This document shows, one piece after another, positions 54,471-63,057 of a stretch of DNA of 64,000 bases. The translations under genes and the position numbers were made by a program. This stretch comes from Streptomyces sp. 840.1 (GTDB lineage: Bacteria; Actinomycetota; Actinomycetes; Streptomycetales; Streptomycetaceae), in contig NZ_RJUU01000001.1 in the NCBI RefSeq assembly GCF_003751445.1, positions 191,001 to 255,000 on the forward strand, in the 5' to 3' direction. The notes under the pieces are model-generated. The model was not told where the DNA came from. It saw only the letters and a list, made by a program, of their open reading frames with translations, and ran no database searches. Within the stretch, counting starts at the first letter, position 1. Each line of letters starts with the position of its first letter.

Positions 54471-54506
54471 TCACTGCGGACCGGCGCGCCTGTTGCCAAT
54501 AATCAT
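54471..54506 (-). CDS. Possible leader peptide MIIGNRRAGPQ
   Basis: Eleven codons on the minus strand: ATG ATT ATT, then GGC AAC AGG CGC GCC GGT CCG CAG TGA. Two consecutive Ile codons use ATT, rare in this GC-rich genome. It precedes the T-run terminator by 55 bp and the citramalate synthase gene, whose product leads to isoleucine. No ribosome site is visible, so it might be leaderless. Alternatively the same bases may be part of a -10 element. Confidence 0.35.
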   Translation of the reverse strand: MIIGNRRAGPQ

Positions 54507-54518
54507 GACGAACGAGGA

Positions 54519-54552
54519 CACGGAGGCAGTCTGGCACAGGACCGCCTCCGTG
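54519..54552 (-). terminator. Weak hairpin after the MHS transporter gene
   Basis: 9-bp stem (54519-54527 with 54544-54552) and 16-nt loop, 13 bp past the transporter stop. It may separate that gene from the cimA leader. Confidence 0.4.
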
Positions 54553-54564
54553 CCGTGCCCTGTC

Positions 54565-55899
54565 TCAGGATGCGGGCGTGACGCTCGTCGCTCCCGCCTG
54601 CCGCTGCTGCGCCTGCGGCTGCCCGGCCGCGGCGACCCGGTTCAGGTCGATGTCGCGGGTCTCGCGCATCGACAGGTAGACGACGAGCGAGACGGCGGCG
54701 CAGCCCGCCACGTACCAGTAGAAGCCGGATTCGGCGCCGGCGTTCTTGAACCAGAGCGCCACGTACTCGGCGGTGCCGCCGAACAGCGCGTTGGCGACGG
54801 CGTAGGAGAGGCCGACCCCCAGGGCGCGGATGCCGGTCGGGAAGAGCTCGGCCTTCACGCAGGCGTTGATGGAGGTGTAGCCGGTGACCACGACCAGGGC
54901 CAGGAGCGCCAGGCCGAGCGCGGGCCAGAAGGTGTCGGCGTGCTTGAGCATCGTCATGATCGGCACGGTCAGGAAGGTCGAGCCGACGGCGAAGGTGATC
55001 AGCAGCGGGCGGCGGCCGATCCGGTCGGAGAGCATGCCGGCCAGCGGCTGGATGCACATGAAGACGAACAGGGCGCAGAAGCTGACGAGGGAGGCGGTGG
55101 ACTTGTCCATGCCGGCGCTCTTGGAGAGGAACTTGGTGAGGTAGGTGGTGTACGTGTAGTAGGCCACCGTCCCGCCCATGGTCAGCGCCATCACCAGGAA
55201 CGCCTCGCGCCGGTGCTGCCAGAGCACCTTGAGCGTGCCCCGGTCCTCCTGCTCGGCGGCGCCGGAGCCGGCGTACACCTCCGTCTCCAGCATGGAGCGG
55301 CGCAGGTAGAAGACGATGAGGGCGCCCAGCGCGCCGACGACGAACGGGATGCGCCAGCCCCAGCTGTGCAGCGCGGCGTCGGACATGTTGCGCTGCAGGA
55401 CGATCTGGAGCCCGAGGCCGACGAGCTGCCCGGCGGTCATCGAGACGTACTGGAAGCTGGAGGCGAAGCCGCGCTTCTCGGGGGCGGATGCCTCGGTGAG
55501 GTAGGTGGCGCTGGCGGCGTACTCGCCGCCGACGGACAGTCCCTGGAGCAGCCGGGCGAGCATCAGGACGGCGACGCCGCCGTACCCGGCGACGTCGTAG
55601 GTCGGCGCGATCGCGATGAGGATCGCGGAGGCCGACATCAGGGTGACGGTGAGGGTGAGCGCGGCCTTGCGGCCCTTGCGGTCACCGATCCGGCCGAGCA
55701 GCCAGCCGCCGACCGGTCTCATGAAGAAGCCGACCGCGAAGATCCCCATGGTGTTCATGAGGTTGGCGGTCTCGTTGCCCTCGGGGAAGAACGCGTCCGC
55801 GAAGTAGACCGCGAAGGTCGCGTACACGAACCAGTCGAACCACTCGACCATGTTGCCGGCGGAGCCGACCCAGATCTTCTTCCACTGCTCTCGTCCCAT
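54565..55899 (-). CDS. MHS-family MFS transporter (KgtP/ProP type)
   Basis: 444 aa, twelve membrane segments. Signatures include the MHS start GNMVEWFDWFVYATFAVYFA, RPVGGWLLGRIGDRKGRK and RLLQGLSVGGEYAASATYL. Family members are proton symporters for organic acids, betaine or aromatic acids. It follows the tetR gene by 81 bp on the same strand, so that TetR may control it. Substrate unknown. Confidence 0.92.
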   Translation of the reverse strand: MGREQWKKIWVGSAGNMVEWFDWFVYATFAVYFADAFFPEGNETANLMNTMGIFAVGFFMRPVGGWLLGRIGDRKGRKAALTLTVTLMSASAILIAIAPTYDVAGYGGVAVLMLARLLQGLSVGGEYAASATYLTEASAPEKRGFASSFQYVSMTAGQLVGLGLQIVLQRNMSDAALHSWGWRIPFVVGALGALIVFYLRRSMLETEVYAGSGAAEQEDRGTLKVLWQHRREAFLVMALTMGGTVAYYTYTTYLTKFLSKSAGMDKSTASLVSFCALFVFMCIQPLAGMLSDRIGRRPLLITFAVGSTFLTVPIMTMLKHADTFWPALGLALLALVVVTGYTSINACVKAELFPTGIRALGVGLSYAVANALFGGTAEYVALWFKNAGAESGFYWYVAGCAAVSLVVYLSMRETRDIDLNRVAAAGQPQAQQRQAGATSVTPAS

Positions 55900-55980
55900 G
55901 GTTGGTCACCGTGCCCCAACGGCTGCGGGACTAACAAGGATTCAGCCGGCAACGATCGGGCGTACTTACGTGCGTTGTGT

Positions 55981-56586
55981 TCACCGCAGCAGTGAGTCCC
56001 GCAGGAACTCCCCCACGTGGGAGAGGACTTGCTCGCGGCCGGTGCCCGGGATGCCGACCGCGACATGGACGCTGAAGCCGTCCAGGAGGGCGCGCAGCCG
56101 GGTCGCGAAGCGGTCCGGGTCCACGGACCCGAACTCGCCGCGCGAGATGCCCTCGGCCAGCAGCGCCACCAGGTCCCGGTGCCAGGCCCCCTCGATCGCG
56201 GCCATCCGCCCCCGGGCGTCGGCGTCGGCGTTCTGCGAGCGGTTCCAGACCTCCAGCCAGAGCGTCCAGTGCGGATCGCGCGGCCCCTCGGGGACGTACA
56301 GGTGCACATACGCGTCGAGGCGTTCGGCGGCGGGCGCCTGCCGGGAGAGCAGGGCGCCGCGCTCGGCGCCGAGCCGCCCCTCGCTCCACTCCAGGGTCTG
56401 CAGCAGCAGTTCGTCCTTGGTCCGGAAGTAGTACAGCAGGTGCCCGCTGCTCATCCCGACCTCGCGGCCGAGCCCGGCCATGGTCAGCCCGTCGAGCCCG
56501 CGCTCGGCGATGGTGGCCATGGCGGCGACGAGCAGGGACTCGCGGGGCGGGGCCGTGTTGCGCCGCCTGACGGGGGGCGGGGTCAT
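55981..56586 (-). CDS. TetR-family regulator
   Basis: 201 aa. Helix-turn-helix at about 28-56 (LTMAGLGREVGMSSGHLLYYF). The C-terminal domain resembles BetI/TetR_C_6-type proteins. ATG 56586. It lies between agmatine deiminase (57 bp) and MHS transporter genes on the same strand, suggesting control of a polyamine or organic-acid operon. Confidence 0.9.
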   Translation of the reverse strand: MTPPPVRRRNTAPPRESLLVAAMATIAERGLDGLTMAGLGREVGMSSGHLLYYFRTKDELLLQTLEWSEGRLGAERGALLSRQAPAAERLDAYVHLYVPEGPRDPHWTLWLEVWNRSQNADADARGRMAAIEGAWHRDLVALLAEGISRGEFGSVDPDRFATRLRALLDGFSVHVAVGIPGTGREQVLSHVGEFLRDSLLR

Positions 56587-56643
56587 GGCGCGGCCGGTGC
56601 GCTGAGCGTCTCGTTCACCAGTACGTTCTACCGGATGCGCCGG

Positions 56644-57669
56644 TCAGCCGGGTACCGCGGGCTGCTGCTGGGTGATGCAGTGGATGCCGCCGCCGCCCGC
56701 GAAGATCGTGCGGGCGTCGACCAGGGTGACGGTGCGTCCGGGGTACAGGCGGCGGAAGATGCCCGCCGCGATCTCGTCCCGGGGGTCGCCGAAGCCGCAC
56801 AGGACGACGCCGCCGTTGCAGACGTAGTGGTTGATGTAGGAGTAGTCGACCCAGTGGCCCTCCTCGTCCCGCACGGCGGCGGGCGCCGGGACCTCGACGA
56901 CCCGCAGGGCGCGGCCCCGTGCGTCGGTCACGGAGCGGAGCAGCTCGACGTTGCGTGCGCAGAGCTCGTGGTCGGGGTGGGAGGGGTCCGGCTGGGTGTG
57001 GGCGACGACCACCCCGGGGCCGGCGAACGCGGCGACGATGTCCACGTGGCCCAGGGTCCCGAAGCCGTGCGGCGGGTAGTCGCCGGTCAGCCCGCGCTCC
57101 AGCCAGATCGCCTTCGTGGTGCCCAGCTTGCCGTGGATCTCGGCCTCGACGCGCTCCTTCGTCCAGCCCGGGTTCCGCTCGGGGCCGAGCTGCACGGTCT
57201 CGGTGAGCAGTACGGTGCCCTCGCCGTCGACGTGGATGCCGCCGCCCTCGTTGACCAGGGGCGAGCTGTGCACGGGGACTCCGGCGAGAGCGGCCACCTC
57301 GCGGGCGATCCGTGCGTCGTGCTCCCAGCTCGCCCAGTCCTGCGCGCCCCAGCCGTTGAAGACCCAGTCCACGGCGGCGAGCCGGCTGCCGTCGGTGACG
57401 AAGGTCGGCCCGATGTCGCGCATCCAGGCGTCGTCCAGATCGCGTTCGACCAGCTCGATGTCCGGGCCGAGGAGCGGGCGGGCCTCCTGGGACTGCCCGG
57501 TCGGCACGACCACGGTCACCGGCTCGAAGCGGCGCACGGCGCGGGCCACGGCGGCCCAGGCCTCGCGGGCGCGGCCGAGGTCGTCACCGGTGAACGTGGC
57601 GTTGGGTCCGGGCCAGGCCATCCAGGTGCGCTCGTGCGGGGCCCATTCGGGCGGCATACGGAAGGTCAT
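56644..57669 (-). CDS. aguA: Agmatine deiminase
   Basis: 341 aa, guanidino-group-modifying fold. It converts agmatine to N-carbamoylputrescine and ammonia. The nucleophile is C331 in GGGGIHCITQQ, and the substrate-site stretch RDIGPTFV and DHELCARN follow family pattern. Length is standard. The start ATG 57669 gives MTFRMPPEWAPHERTWMAWP, the usual N-terminus. Encoded directly downstream of the urease-like alpha subunit gene (61 bp). No N-carbamoylputrescine amidase gene is visible in the window. Confidence 0.94.
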   Translation of the reverse strand: MTFRMPPEWAPHERTWMAWPGPNATFTGDDLGRAREAWAAVARAVRRFEPVTVVVPTGQSQEARPLLGPDIELVERDLDDAWMRDIGPTFVTDGSRLAAVDWVFNGWGAQDWASWEHDARIAREVAALAGVPVHSSPLVNEGGGIHVDGEGTVLLTETVQLGPERNPGWTKERVEAEIHGKLGTTKAIWLERGLTGDYPPHGFGTLGHVDIVAAFAGPGVVVAHTQPDPSHPDHELCARNVELLRSVTDARGRALRVVEVPAPAAVRDEEGHWVDYSYINHYVCNGGVVLCGFGDPRDEIAAGIFRRLYPGRTVTLVDARTIFAGGGGIHCITQQQPAVPG

Positions 57670-57730
57670 GTCGTCGGACTCCTGAAGGCTGTGTGTCGTA
57701 GGGCGGAGCGGTGCTCGTGGAGTGCTGCGG

Positions 57731-59413
57731 CTACAAGAAGTAAAGGCGGTTGAGCGAGATCGAGTCGGCGGGCCCGGACCGCATCGGCGCCCCGTCCAGC
57801 GTCACCAGACCGCTGTCCCCGTTCACCCCGACCTCCCCGATCCGGGAGTTGAGACGCAGATCCGCCGGGCCGATCGAACGGGTGCCGCGCACCGCGACCC
57901 GGCGCCGCCGGGTGGGCATCAGGTCGGAGCCGAGATCGGCCGCCGCCTTCGCCACGAAGGCCACCGAGAGATCGGCCGGGGTCGCGCCGTGGCCGCCGAA
58001 CAGCGGTCCCAGGACCAGCGGTTCACAGGTGTCGGTGGCCGCGTTGGGGTCGCCGGTCACGCCCCATGCGGGGAAGCCCGACTTCAGGACCAGCTGCGGC
58101 TTCGCGCCGAAGAACTGCGGCTTCCAGAGCACGATGTCGGCGAGCTTGCCCACCTCGATCGAGCCGATCTCGTCGCTCAGCCCGTGCGCGATCGCCGGGT
58201 TGATGGTCAGCTTGGCCACGTAGCGCAGCACCCGGGCGTTGTCGTCGTGCGGGCCGTCGCCCTCCAGGGGGCCCAGCTCGGCCTTCATCTTCCCGGCCAT
58301 GGCGAAGGTGCGGCGTACGGTCTCGCCCGCGCGTCCCATGCCCTGCGCGTCGGAGGAGGTGATCCCGATCGCGCCGAGATCGTGCAGGACGTCCTCGGCG
58401 CCCATCGTCCCGGCCCGGATCCGGTCACGCGCCATGGCGGCGTCCCCGGGCAGATCCGTCTTCAGGTCATGGACGGAGACGATCATCCCGTAGTGCTCGG
58501 CCACCGCGTCCCGTCCGAACGGCAGCGTCGGGTTGGTGGAGGAGCCGATGACGTTGGGGACACCCGCCATCTTCAGCACGTTCGGTACGTGCCCGCCGCC
58601 GCAGCCCTCGATGTGGAAGGCGTGGATCGTCCGCCCGTCAAGGACGCTCAGGGTGTCCTCGACGGAGAGGCACTCGTTCAGCCCGTCGCTGTGCAGGGCC
58701 ACCTGCACGTCGTGCTCCTCCGCGACCCGCAGTGCCGTGTCCAGGGCGCGGGTGTGCGCGCCCATGTCCTCGTGCACCTTGAAGCCGGACGCGCCGCCCT
58801 CGGCCAGCGCCTCCACCAGCGGTGCGTCGTCGGAGGACGAACCACGGGCCAGGAAACCGATGTTGACCGGCCAGGCGTCGAACGCGTTGAACGCGTGGCG
58901 CAGCGCCCAGGGCGAGTTGACGCCGACACCCCAGACCGGGCCGAACTCCTGGCCGATGACGGTGGTGACGCCGGAGGAGAGCGAGGCCTCCATGATGCGG
59001 GGCGAGAGCAGGTGGACATGGGTGTCGACGGCTCCCGCGGTGGCGATCAGCCCCTCGCCGGAGACGATGGTGGTGCCCGTCCCGACGACGACGTCCACGC
59101 CGTCGAGCGTGTCCGGGTTCCCGGCCCGGCCGATCGCGTGGATGCGCCCCTCCCGGATGCCGATGGAGACCTTCCGGATGCCCAGGACCGCGTCGATGAC
59201 CAGCACGTTGCTGATGACGACGTCGCAGGTGTGGCGGACGGCGGCGGCCTTGAGGTGCAGCCCGTCGCGCGCGGTCTTGCCGAACCCGGCCAGGAACTCG
59301 TCGCCGTGGCGCTGCGCGTCCGATTCGACGCGCACGACGAGCCCGGAGTCGCCGAGGACGACCCGGTCCCCGGCGCGGGGTCCGTGGACCGACGCGTACT
59401 CGTAGGGGTCCAT
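57731..59413 (-). CDS. Urease alpha-subunit-like amidohydrolase with altered flap
   Basis: 560 aa. The nickel ligands of urease are all present: H132, H134 (THVHLL), carbamylated-lysine position K212 with H214 (FKVHED), H241, H267 and D355 (SSDAQGMG). Catalytic His of the flap aligns to H315 and the Arg to R331. The flap Cys (Cys319 of Klebsiella) is Val314, the next His is Asp316, and a new Cys271 appears in EGCGGGH. It starts one base into the stop of the gamma-beta gene. No accessory genes (ureD, ureE, ureF, ureG) are nearby. Urease activity is plausible but not certain. Confidence 0.88.
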   Translation of the reverse strand: MDPYEYASVHGPRAGDRVVLGDSGLVVRVESDAQRHGDEFLAGFGKTARDGLHLKAAAVRHTCDVVISNVLVIDAVLGIRKVSIGIREGRIHAIGRAGNPDTLDGVDVVVGTGTTIVSGEGLIATAGAVDTHVHLLSPRIMEASLSSGVTTVIGQEFGPVWGVGVNSPWALRHAFNAFDAWPVNIGFLARGSSSDDAPLVEALAEGGASGFKVHEDMGAHTRALDTALRVAEEHDVQVALHSDGLNECLSVEDTLSVLDGRTIHAFHIEGCGGGHVPNVLKMAGVPNVIGSSTNPTLPFGRDAVAEHYGMIVSVHDLKTDLPGDAAMARDRIRAGTMGAEDVLHDLGAIGITSSDAQGMGRAGETVRRTFAMAGKMKAELGPLEGDGPHDDNARVLRYVAKLTINPAIAHGLSDEIGSIEVGKLADIVLWKPQFFGAKPQLVLKSGFPAWGVTGDPNAATDTCEPLVLGPLFGGHGATPADLSVAFVAKAAADLGSDLMPTRRRRVAVRGTRSIGPADLRLNSRIGEVGVNGDSGLVTLDGAPMRSGPADSISLNRLYFL

Positions 59414-60111
59414 CAGGCGCCGCCCTCCGCTCCGAGATAACCGCAGGCCACCGCGCGTCGCAGGGCCTCCTCCTTCGCGCCCGGCGCGTCCAGCGGACCG
59501 TCGACGAGACCGGCGAAGCCGATCGCGATCCGCGCGCCGCCGATCGGCAGCAGCCCGACCTCGGCCGTGCCGCCCGGGTCGAACCGGACCGAGGATCCGG
59601 CCGGCACGCACAGCCGCATGCCGTACGCGGCCGTCCGGTCGAAGTCCAGCCGGGGGTTGGCCTCGAAGAAGTGGAAGTGCGAGGTGACGCTGACCGGGAC
59701 CGTCGCGGTGTTGCGCACGGTCAGCCGCAGCGCCGGCTCCGGTTCGGCGTGCGGCGGGGCCGGCAGCACCGCGCCGGGGGCGCTGTCGCCCAGCCGCGTC
59801 CCGGTGCCGGCACCGATGGGGTCGCTCACCACGGCGAGCCGCGATCCGTCGTCGAAGACGGCCTCCACGTGCACCTCGGTGACCACGTCCGCCACTCCGG
59901 GGAGCACGTCGTCGGCCCCGAGCACGGCGCGGGCGGCCGCTATCGCCTCCGCGAGCCGCAGCCCGTCGCGGGCCGCCTCGCAGACGGTGTCCGCGACCAG
60001 GGCGGTCGCCTCGGGGACGTTGAGCCGCAGCCCGCGGGCCCGGCGGGCCCGCGCCAGTTCGGCGGCTCCGAAGAGCAGCAGCCGGTCACGCTCACTCGGG
60101 GTCAGTCGCAC
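59413..60111 (-). CDS. Fused urease gamma-beta subunit
   Basis: 232 aa. Residues 1 to about 100 are the gamma part (MRLTPSERDRLLLFGAAELA, LNVPEATALVAD), followed by a linker and the beta part with SHFHFFEANPRLDFDR, matching the strongly conserved UreB motif. Fused UreAB occurs in actinomycetes. GTG 60111; its stop overlaps the alpha-subunit start by one base, so both are translated together. It is the first gene of the leftward operon. Confidence 0.9.
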   Translation of the reverse strand: MRLTPSERDRLLLFGAAELARARRARGLRLNVPEATALVADTVCEAARDGLRLAEAIAAARAVLGADDVLPGVADVVTEVHVEAVFDDGSRLAVVSDPIGAGTGTRLGDSAPGAVLPAPPHAEPEPALRLTVRNTATVPVSVTSHFHFFEANPRLDFDRTAAYGMRLCVPAGSSVRFDPGGTAEVGLLPIGGARIAIGFAGLVDGPLDAPGAKEEALRRAVACGYLGAEGGA

Positions 60112-60201
60112 GTCACCACACCTCCTGTTTGAACGTCACTCTAATCATGACTCGCTCACGGTTCCAGTCACGATTCAACGAAATCCAGAATCCCTGGACC
60201 A

Positions 60202-60244
60202 TTGACGGGTCCCACTGGATTACGTCAGATTGAGCAGCACTCAA
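60202..60244 (+). promoter_or_regulatory. Candidate promoter and inverted repeat upstream of the NCS1 permease gene
   Basis: TTGACG (60202-60207), 17-bp spacer, TCAGAT (60225-60230), then TTGAG-CAGCA-CTCAA (60230-60244), a perfect inverted repeat overlapping the predicted start. It could serve regulation of the permease or the divergent ureAB gene. Confidence 0.4.
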
Positions 60245-60269
60245 ATAGTCGAACGTCAGGGGCGGCCTC

Positions 60270-61706
60270 ATGCCGATCGAACAGCACGGAGTCGACACCA
60301 TCCCGGAGGCGGAGCGCACCAGCACCCCGCGCGACCTCGTCTCGATCCTGCTCGGATCGAACCTCTGCCTGGGCGTGATCGTCTTCGGCTGGCTGCCGGT
60401 CTCCTTCGGGCTCGGCCTGTGGCCCGCGGTGACCTCGGTCGTCGTCGGCACGGCCGTCGGGGTGGCGGTCACCGCGCCGCTCGCCCTGGTCTCGCTGCGC
60501 ACGGCGACGAACCTGTCCACGTCCAGCGGCGCGGCCTTCGGCGTACGCGGCCGGCTGGTCGGCTCCGTCGTCGGGCTGCTGCTCGCGCTGGGGTACACCG
60601 CGCTGACCCTGTGGATCGGCGGCGACGTGATGGTGGGCACCCTGGCCCGCCTCGCCGGACTGCCCTCGGGCGGCCTCTCGCACACCCTGGTCTACGCGGT
60701 CCTGGCAGCCTGCACGGTCGTCGGCGCGGTGTACGGGTACCGGCTGCTGCTGCGCCTGAGCAAGATCCTCGCGGTCGGCATGACCGTGCTGCTGCTGATC
60801 GGGCTGATCGCCTATGCGCCGGACCTCACGACGGCGGCCCCGCCGGACACCCCGTACCTGCTCGGCTCGTTCTGGCCCACCTGGGCGCTGTCCGCCGTGG
60901 CCGCCGGGCTGAGCGGGCCGATCGCCTTCATCACCCTGCTCGGCGACTACACCCGGTACATCTCACCGGTCCGCCACCACCCGCGCCGGGTGCTGCGCGC
61001 CACCTGCGCCGGCCTGGTCGTCGGACTGCTGGTCCCGCAGCTCTTCGGTACGTACACCGCGCTCGCCGCCCGCGCCTCGCTCGACTACGCGGGTCCGCTG
61101 GTCGCCGCCGCACCCGCCTGGTACCTGCTGCCGCTGCTCCTCGCGGCGACCGCGGGCTCGGTGGGCAACGCCGGGCTGATGCTCTACTCCATGGGCCTGG
61201 ACCTGGACGCGATCCTGCCGCGCGCCACCCGGGCACGGGCCACGCTGGTCGTCGCCGGGGTCGCCACCGCGTTCGTGTTCCTGGGCCACTTCGTGTGGAA
61301 CGCCCAGTCGGCGATGACCTCGTTCGTGCTGCTGCTCACCGCGATCGGCACGCCCTGGGCGGTGATCACGATGATCTCGCACCGGCGCTGCCGGGGTGCG
61401 TACGACGCGGAGGCCCTTCAGGTCTACAACCGGGGCACCCGGGGCGGCGTCTACTGGTACCGGGCCGGCTGGCACCCGCACGCCACCCTCGCCTGGGCGC
61501 TCGGGGCCGCGGTGGGCCTGTGCGGCGTCTCCACCCCGCTCTACGAGGGCCCGCTGCTCGCGCTGACCGGCGGGGTGGACTGCAGCTTCGTGCTGTCGGG
61601 CCTGGTCGGCGGGGTGACGTACGCCGTCCTGACCGGGCCGGGCCGGTACGGCGCCGCCGGCCGGACCCGCGGACAGGCCCGGCCGGCGGCTCAGCACACG
61701 CCCTGA
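60270..61706 (+). CDS. NCS1-family nucleobase/cation symporter (cytosine/purine permease type)
   Basis: 478 aa, about twelve membrane helices. The sequence LLGSNLCLGVIVFGWLPVSF and GDYTRYISP are typical of the family, which imports cytosine, purines, hydantoins or allantoin. Divergent from the urease-like genes, which suggests uptake of a nitrogen compound whose breakdown yields a ureide (inference). The start ATG 60270 lacks a strong ribosome site. Confidence 0.9.
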   Translation: MPIEQHGVDTIPEAERTSTPRDLVSILLGSNLCLGVIVFGWLPVSFGLGLWPAVTSVVVGTAVGVAVTAPLALVSLRTATNLSTSSGAAFGVRGRLVGSVVGLLLALGYTALTLWIGGDVMVGTLARLAGLPSGGLSHTLVYAVLAACTVVGAVYGYRLLLRLSKILAVGMTVLLLIGLIAYAPDLTTAAPPDTPYLLGSFWPTWALSAVAAGLSGPIAFITLLGDYTRYISPVRHHPRRVLRATCAGLVVGLLVPQLFGTYTALAARASLDYAGPLVAAAPAWYLLPLLLAATAGSVGNAGLMLYSMGLDLDAILPRATRARATLVVAGVATAFVFLGHFVWNAQSAMTSFVLLLTAIGTPWAVITMISHRRCRGAYDAEALQVYNRGTRGGVYWYRAGWHPHATLAWALGAAVGLCGVSTPLYEGPLLALTGGVDCSFVLSGLVGGVTYAVLTGPGRYGAAGRTRGQARPAAQHTP

Positions 61707-61727
61707 GGCCGATCCGGACGACAGGCC

Positions 61728-62816
61728 CTAGCCGAGCGGGTGCATCCAGCCGTGGGTGTCCTCGGCGGTGCCGCGCTGGATGTCCAGCAGGCGCTCGCGG
61801 AGCTTGAGGGTGACCGGGCCCGGCGTGCCGTCGCCCTGGACCCACTCGCCGCTCGCGCTCTTCACGGTGCCGACGGGGGTGATGACGGCGGCGGTGCCGC
61901 AGGCGAAGACCTCGGTGAGGGTGCCCGCCGCCGAGTCGTCGCGCCACTGGCCGATCGAGACCCGGCTCTCCTCGGGCTCGTAGCCGAGGTCCGCGGCGAG
62001 CGTCAGGAGCGAGTCGCGGGTGATACCGGCGAGCAGCGAGCCGGTCAGGGACGGGGTGACGATCTTGTTCCCGTACACGAAGTACAGGTTCATCCCGCCG
62101 AGCTCCTCGACCCACTTGTGCTCGACGGCGTCGAGGTAGGCGACCTGGTCGCAGCCCTTGGCGGCGGCCTCGGCCTGGGCGAGCAGGGACGCGGCGTAGT
62201 TGCCGCCGGTCTTGGCGTCGCCCATGCCGCCGGGGACGGCGCGGACGCGGTCCTCCGAGAGCCAGATGGAGACGGGCTTCACGCCGCCGGGGAAGTACGC
62301 GCCGGCGGGCGAGGCGATGACCAGGAACAGGTACTCGTTGGACGGCCGCACGCCGAGGCCGACCTCGGTCGCGATCATGAACGGGCGCAGGTACAGCGAC
62401 TCCTCGCCGCCGTGGGCCGGGACCCAGGCCGCGTCCTGCTGGACCAGCGCGTCGCAGGCCGCGACGAAGGTCTCGACGGGCAGCTCCGGCATCGCGAGCC
62501 GGCGGGCGGAGGACTGGAAGCGCGCGGCGTTGGCCTCGGGGCGGAAGGTGGCGACCGTGCCGTCGGGCTGGCGGTAGGCCTTGAGGCCCTCGAAGATCTC
62601 CTGGCCGTAGTGGAGCGTCATGTTGGCCGGGTCGATCGACAGCGGCGCGTACGGGACGAGCTGGCCGTCGTGCCAGCCGCGGCCTTCGGTCCACTTGATC
62701 GTCACCATGTGGTCGGTGAAGTAGCGGCCGAATCCGGGCTCGGTCATGTTCGCCTCGCGCTCCGCGTCGGACAGCGGGTTCGAGGAGGGCTTGAGCTCGA
62801 TCGTGGGCGTCGTCAT
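61728..62816 (-). CDS. ilvE: Branched-chain amino acid aminotransferase
   Basis: 362 aa, PLP-dependent class IV. The Schiff-base lysine is in [27 protein letters not shown] and the C-terminal [17 protein letters not shown] are typical. It converts branched keto acids to Leu, Ile and Val. ATG 62816 (MTTPTIELK) is chosen over a longer in-frame start because it matches the family start and is preceded by GAAGGA. Confidence 0.95.
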   Translation of the reverse strand: MTTPTIELKPSSNPLSDAEREANMTEPGFGRYFTDHMVTIKWTEGRGWHDGQLVPYAPLSIDPANMTLHYGQEIFEGLKAYRQPDGTVATFRPEANAARFQSSARRLAMPELPVETFVAACDALVQQDAAWVPAHGGEESLYLRPFMIATEVGLGVRPSNEYLFLVIASPAGAYFPGGVKPVSIWLSEDRVRAVPGGMGDAKTGGNYAASLLAQAEAAAKGCDQVAYLDAVEHKWVEELGGMNLYFVYGNKIVTPSLTGSLLAGITRDSLLTLAADLGYEPEESRVSIGQWRDDSAAGTLTEVFACGTAAVITPVGTVKSASGEWVQGDGTPGPVTLKLRERLLDIQRGTAEDTHGWMHPLG

Positions 62817-62924
62817 GAGTACGTGTCCTTCACCGTTTTGTGTGTGTAGGACCGCACTCACGCCCACTCCCGCCGGACAGGTCGTAGGACGTCCGAGCTT
62901 CATGGCGAGCCACGGCCCCGTTCG

Positions 62925-62953
62925 ATTATCTCTCGCGGGAGGCCGTGCACGAA
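62925..62953 (-). promoter_or_regulatory. Candidate ilvE promoter
   Basis: On the minus strand TTCGTG (62953-62948), a 17-bp spacer and GATAAT (62930-62925). The -10 is good. It would give a leader of about 100 nt. Confidence 0.4.
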
Positions 62954-63005
62954 ATGACGTGTGCGCGGTCCAGGATTCGATGGTGACACCCGGGGCCGCA
63001 CAGGA

Positions 63006-63040
63006 GAAGCCGCCGGGTGCGTGTGCGACCCGGCGGCTTC
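63006..63040 (-). terminator. Terminator after leuB
   Basis: Perfect 13-bp stem (63006-63018 with 63028-63040) and 9-nt loop, 18 bp past the leuB stop codon on the minus strand. Confidence 0.75.
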
Positions 63041-63057
63041 GTGGTGGAGTCGTCGGA

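Noticed and set aside
57731..59413. Claim that the urease-like protein lost its catalytic flap His
   Set aside because: A first shifted alignment suggested this; counting back from the Asp ligand shows the catalytic His is kept at H315 and only the Cys and the following His are changed.
62817..62903. N-terminal extension of IlvE starting at 62903
   Set aside because: In frame but not in the family; would include leader sequence. The ATG at 62816 gives the normal MTTPTIELK start.
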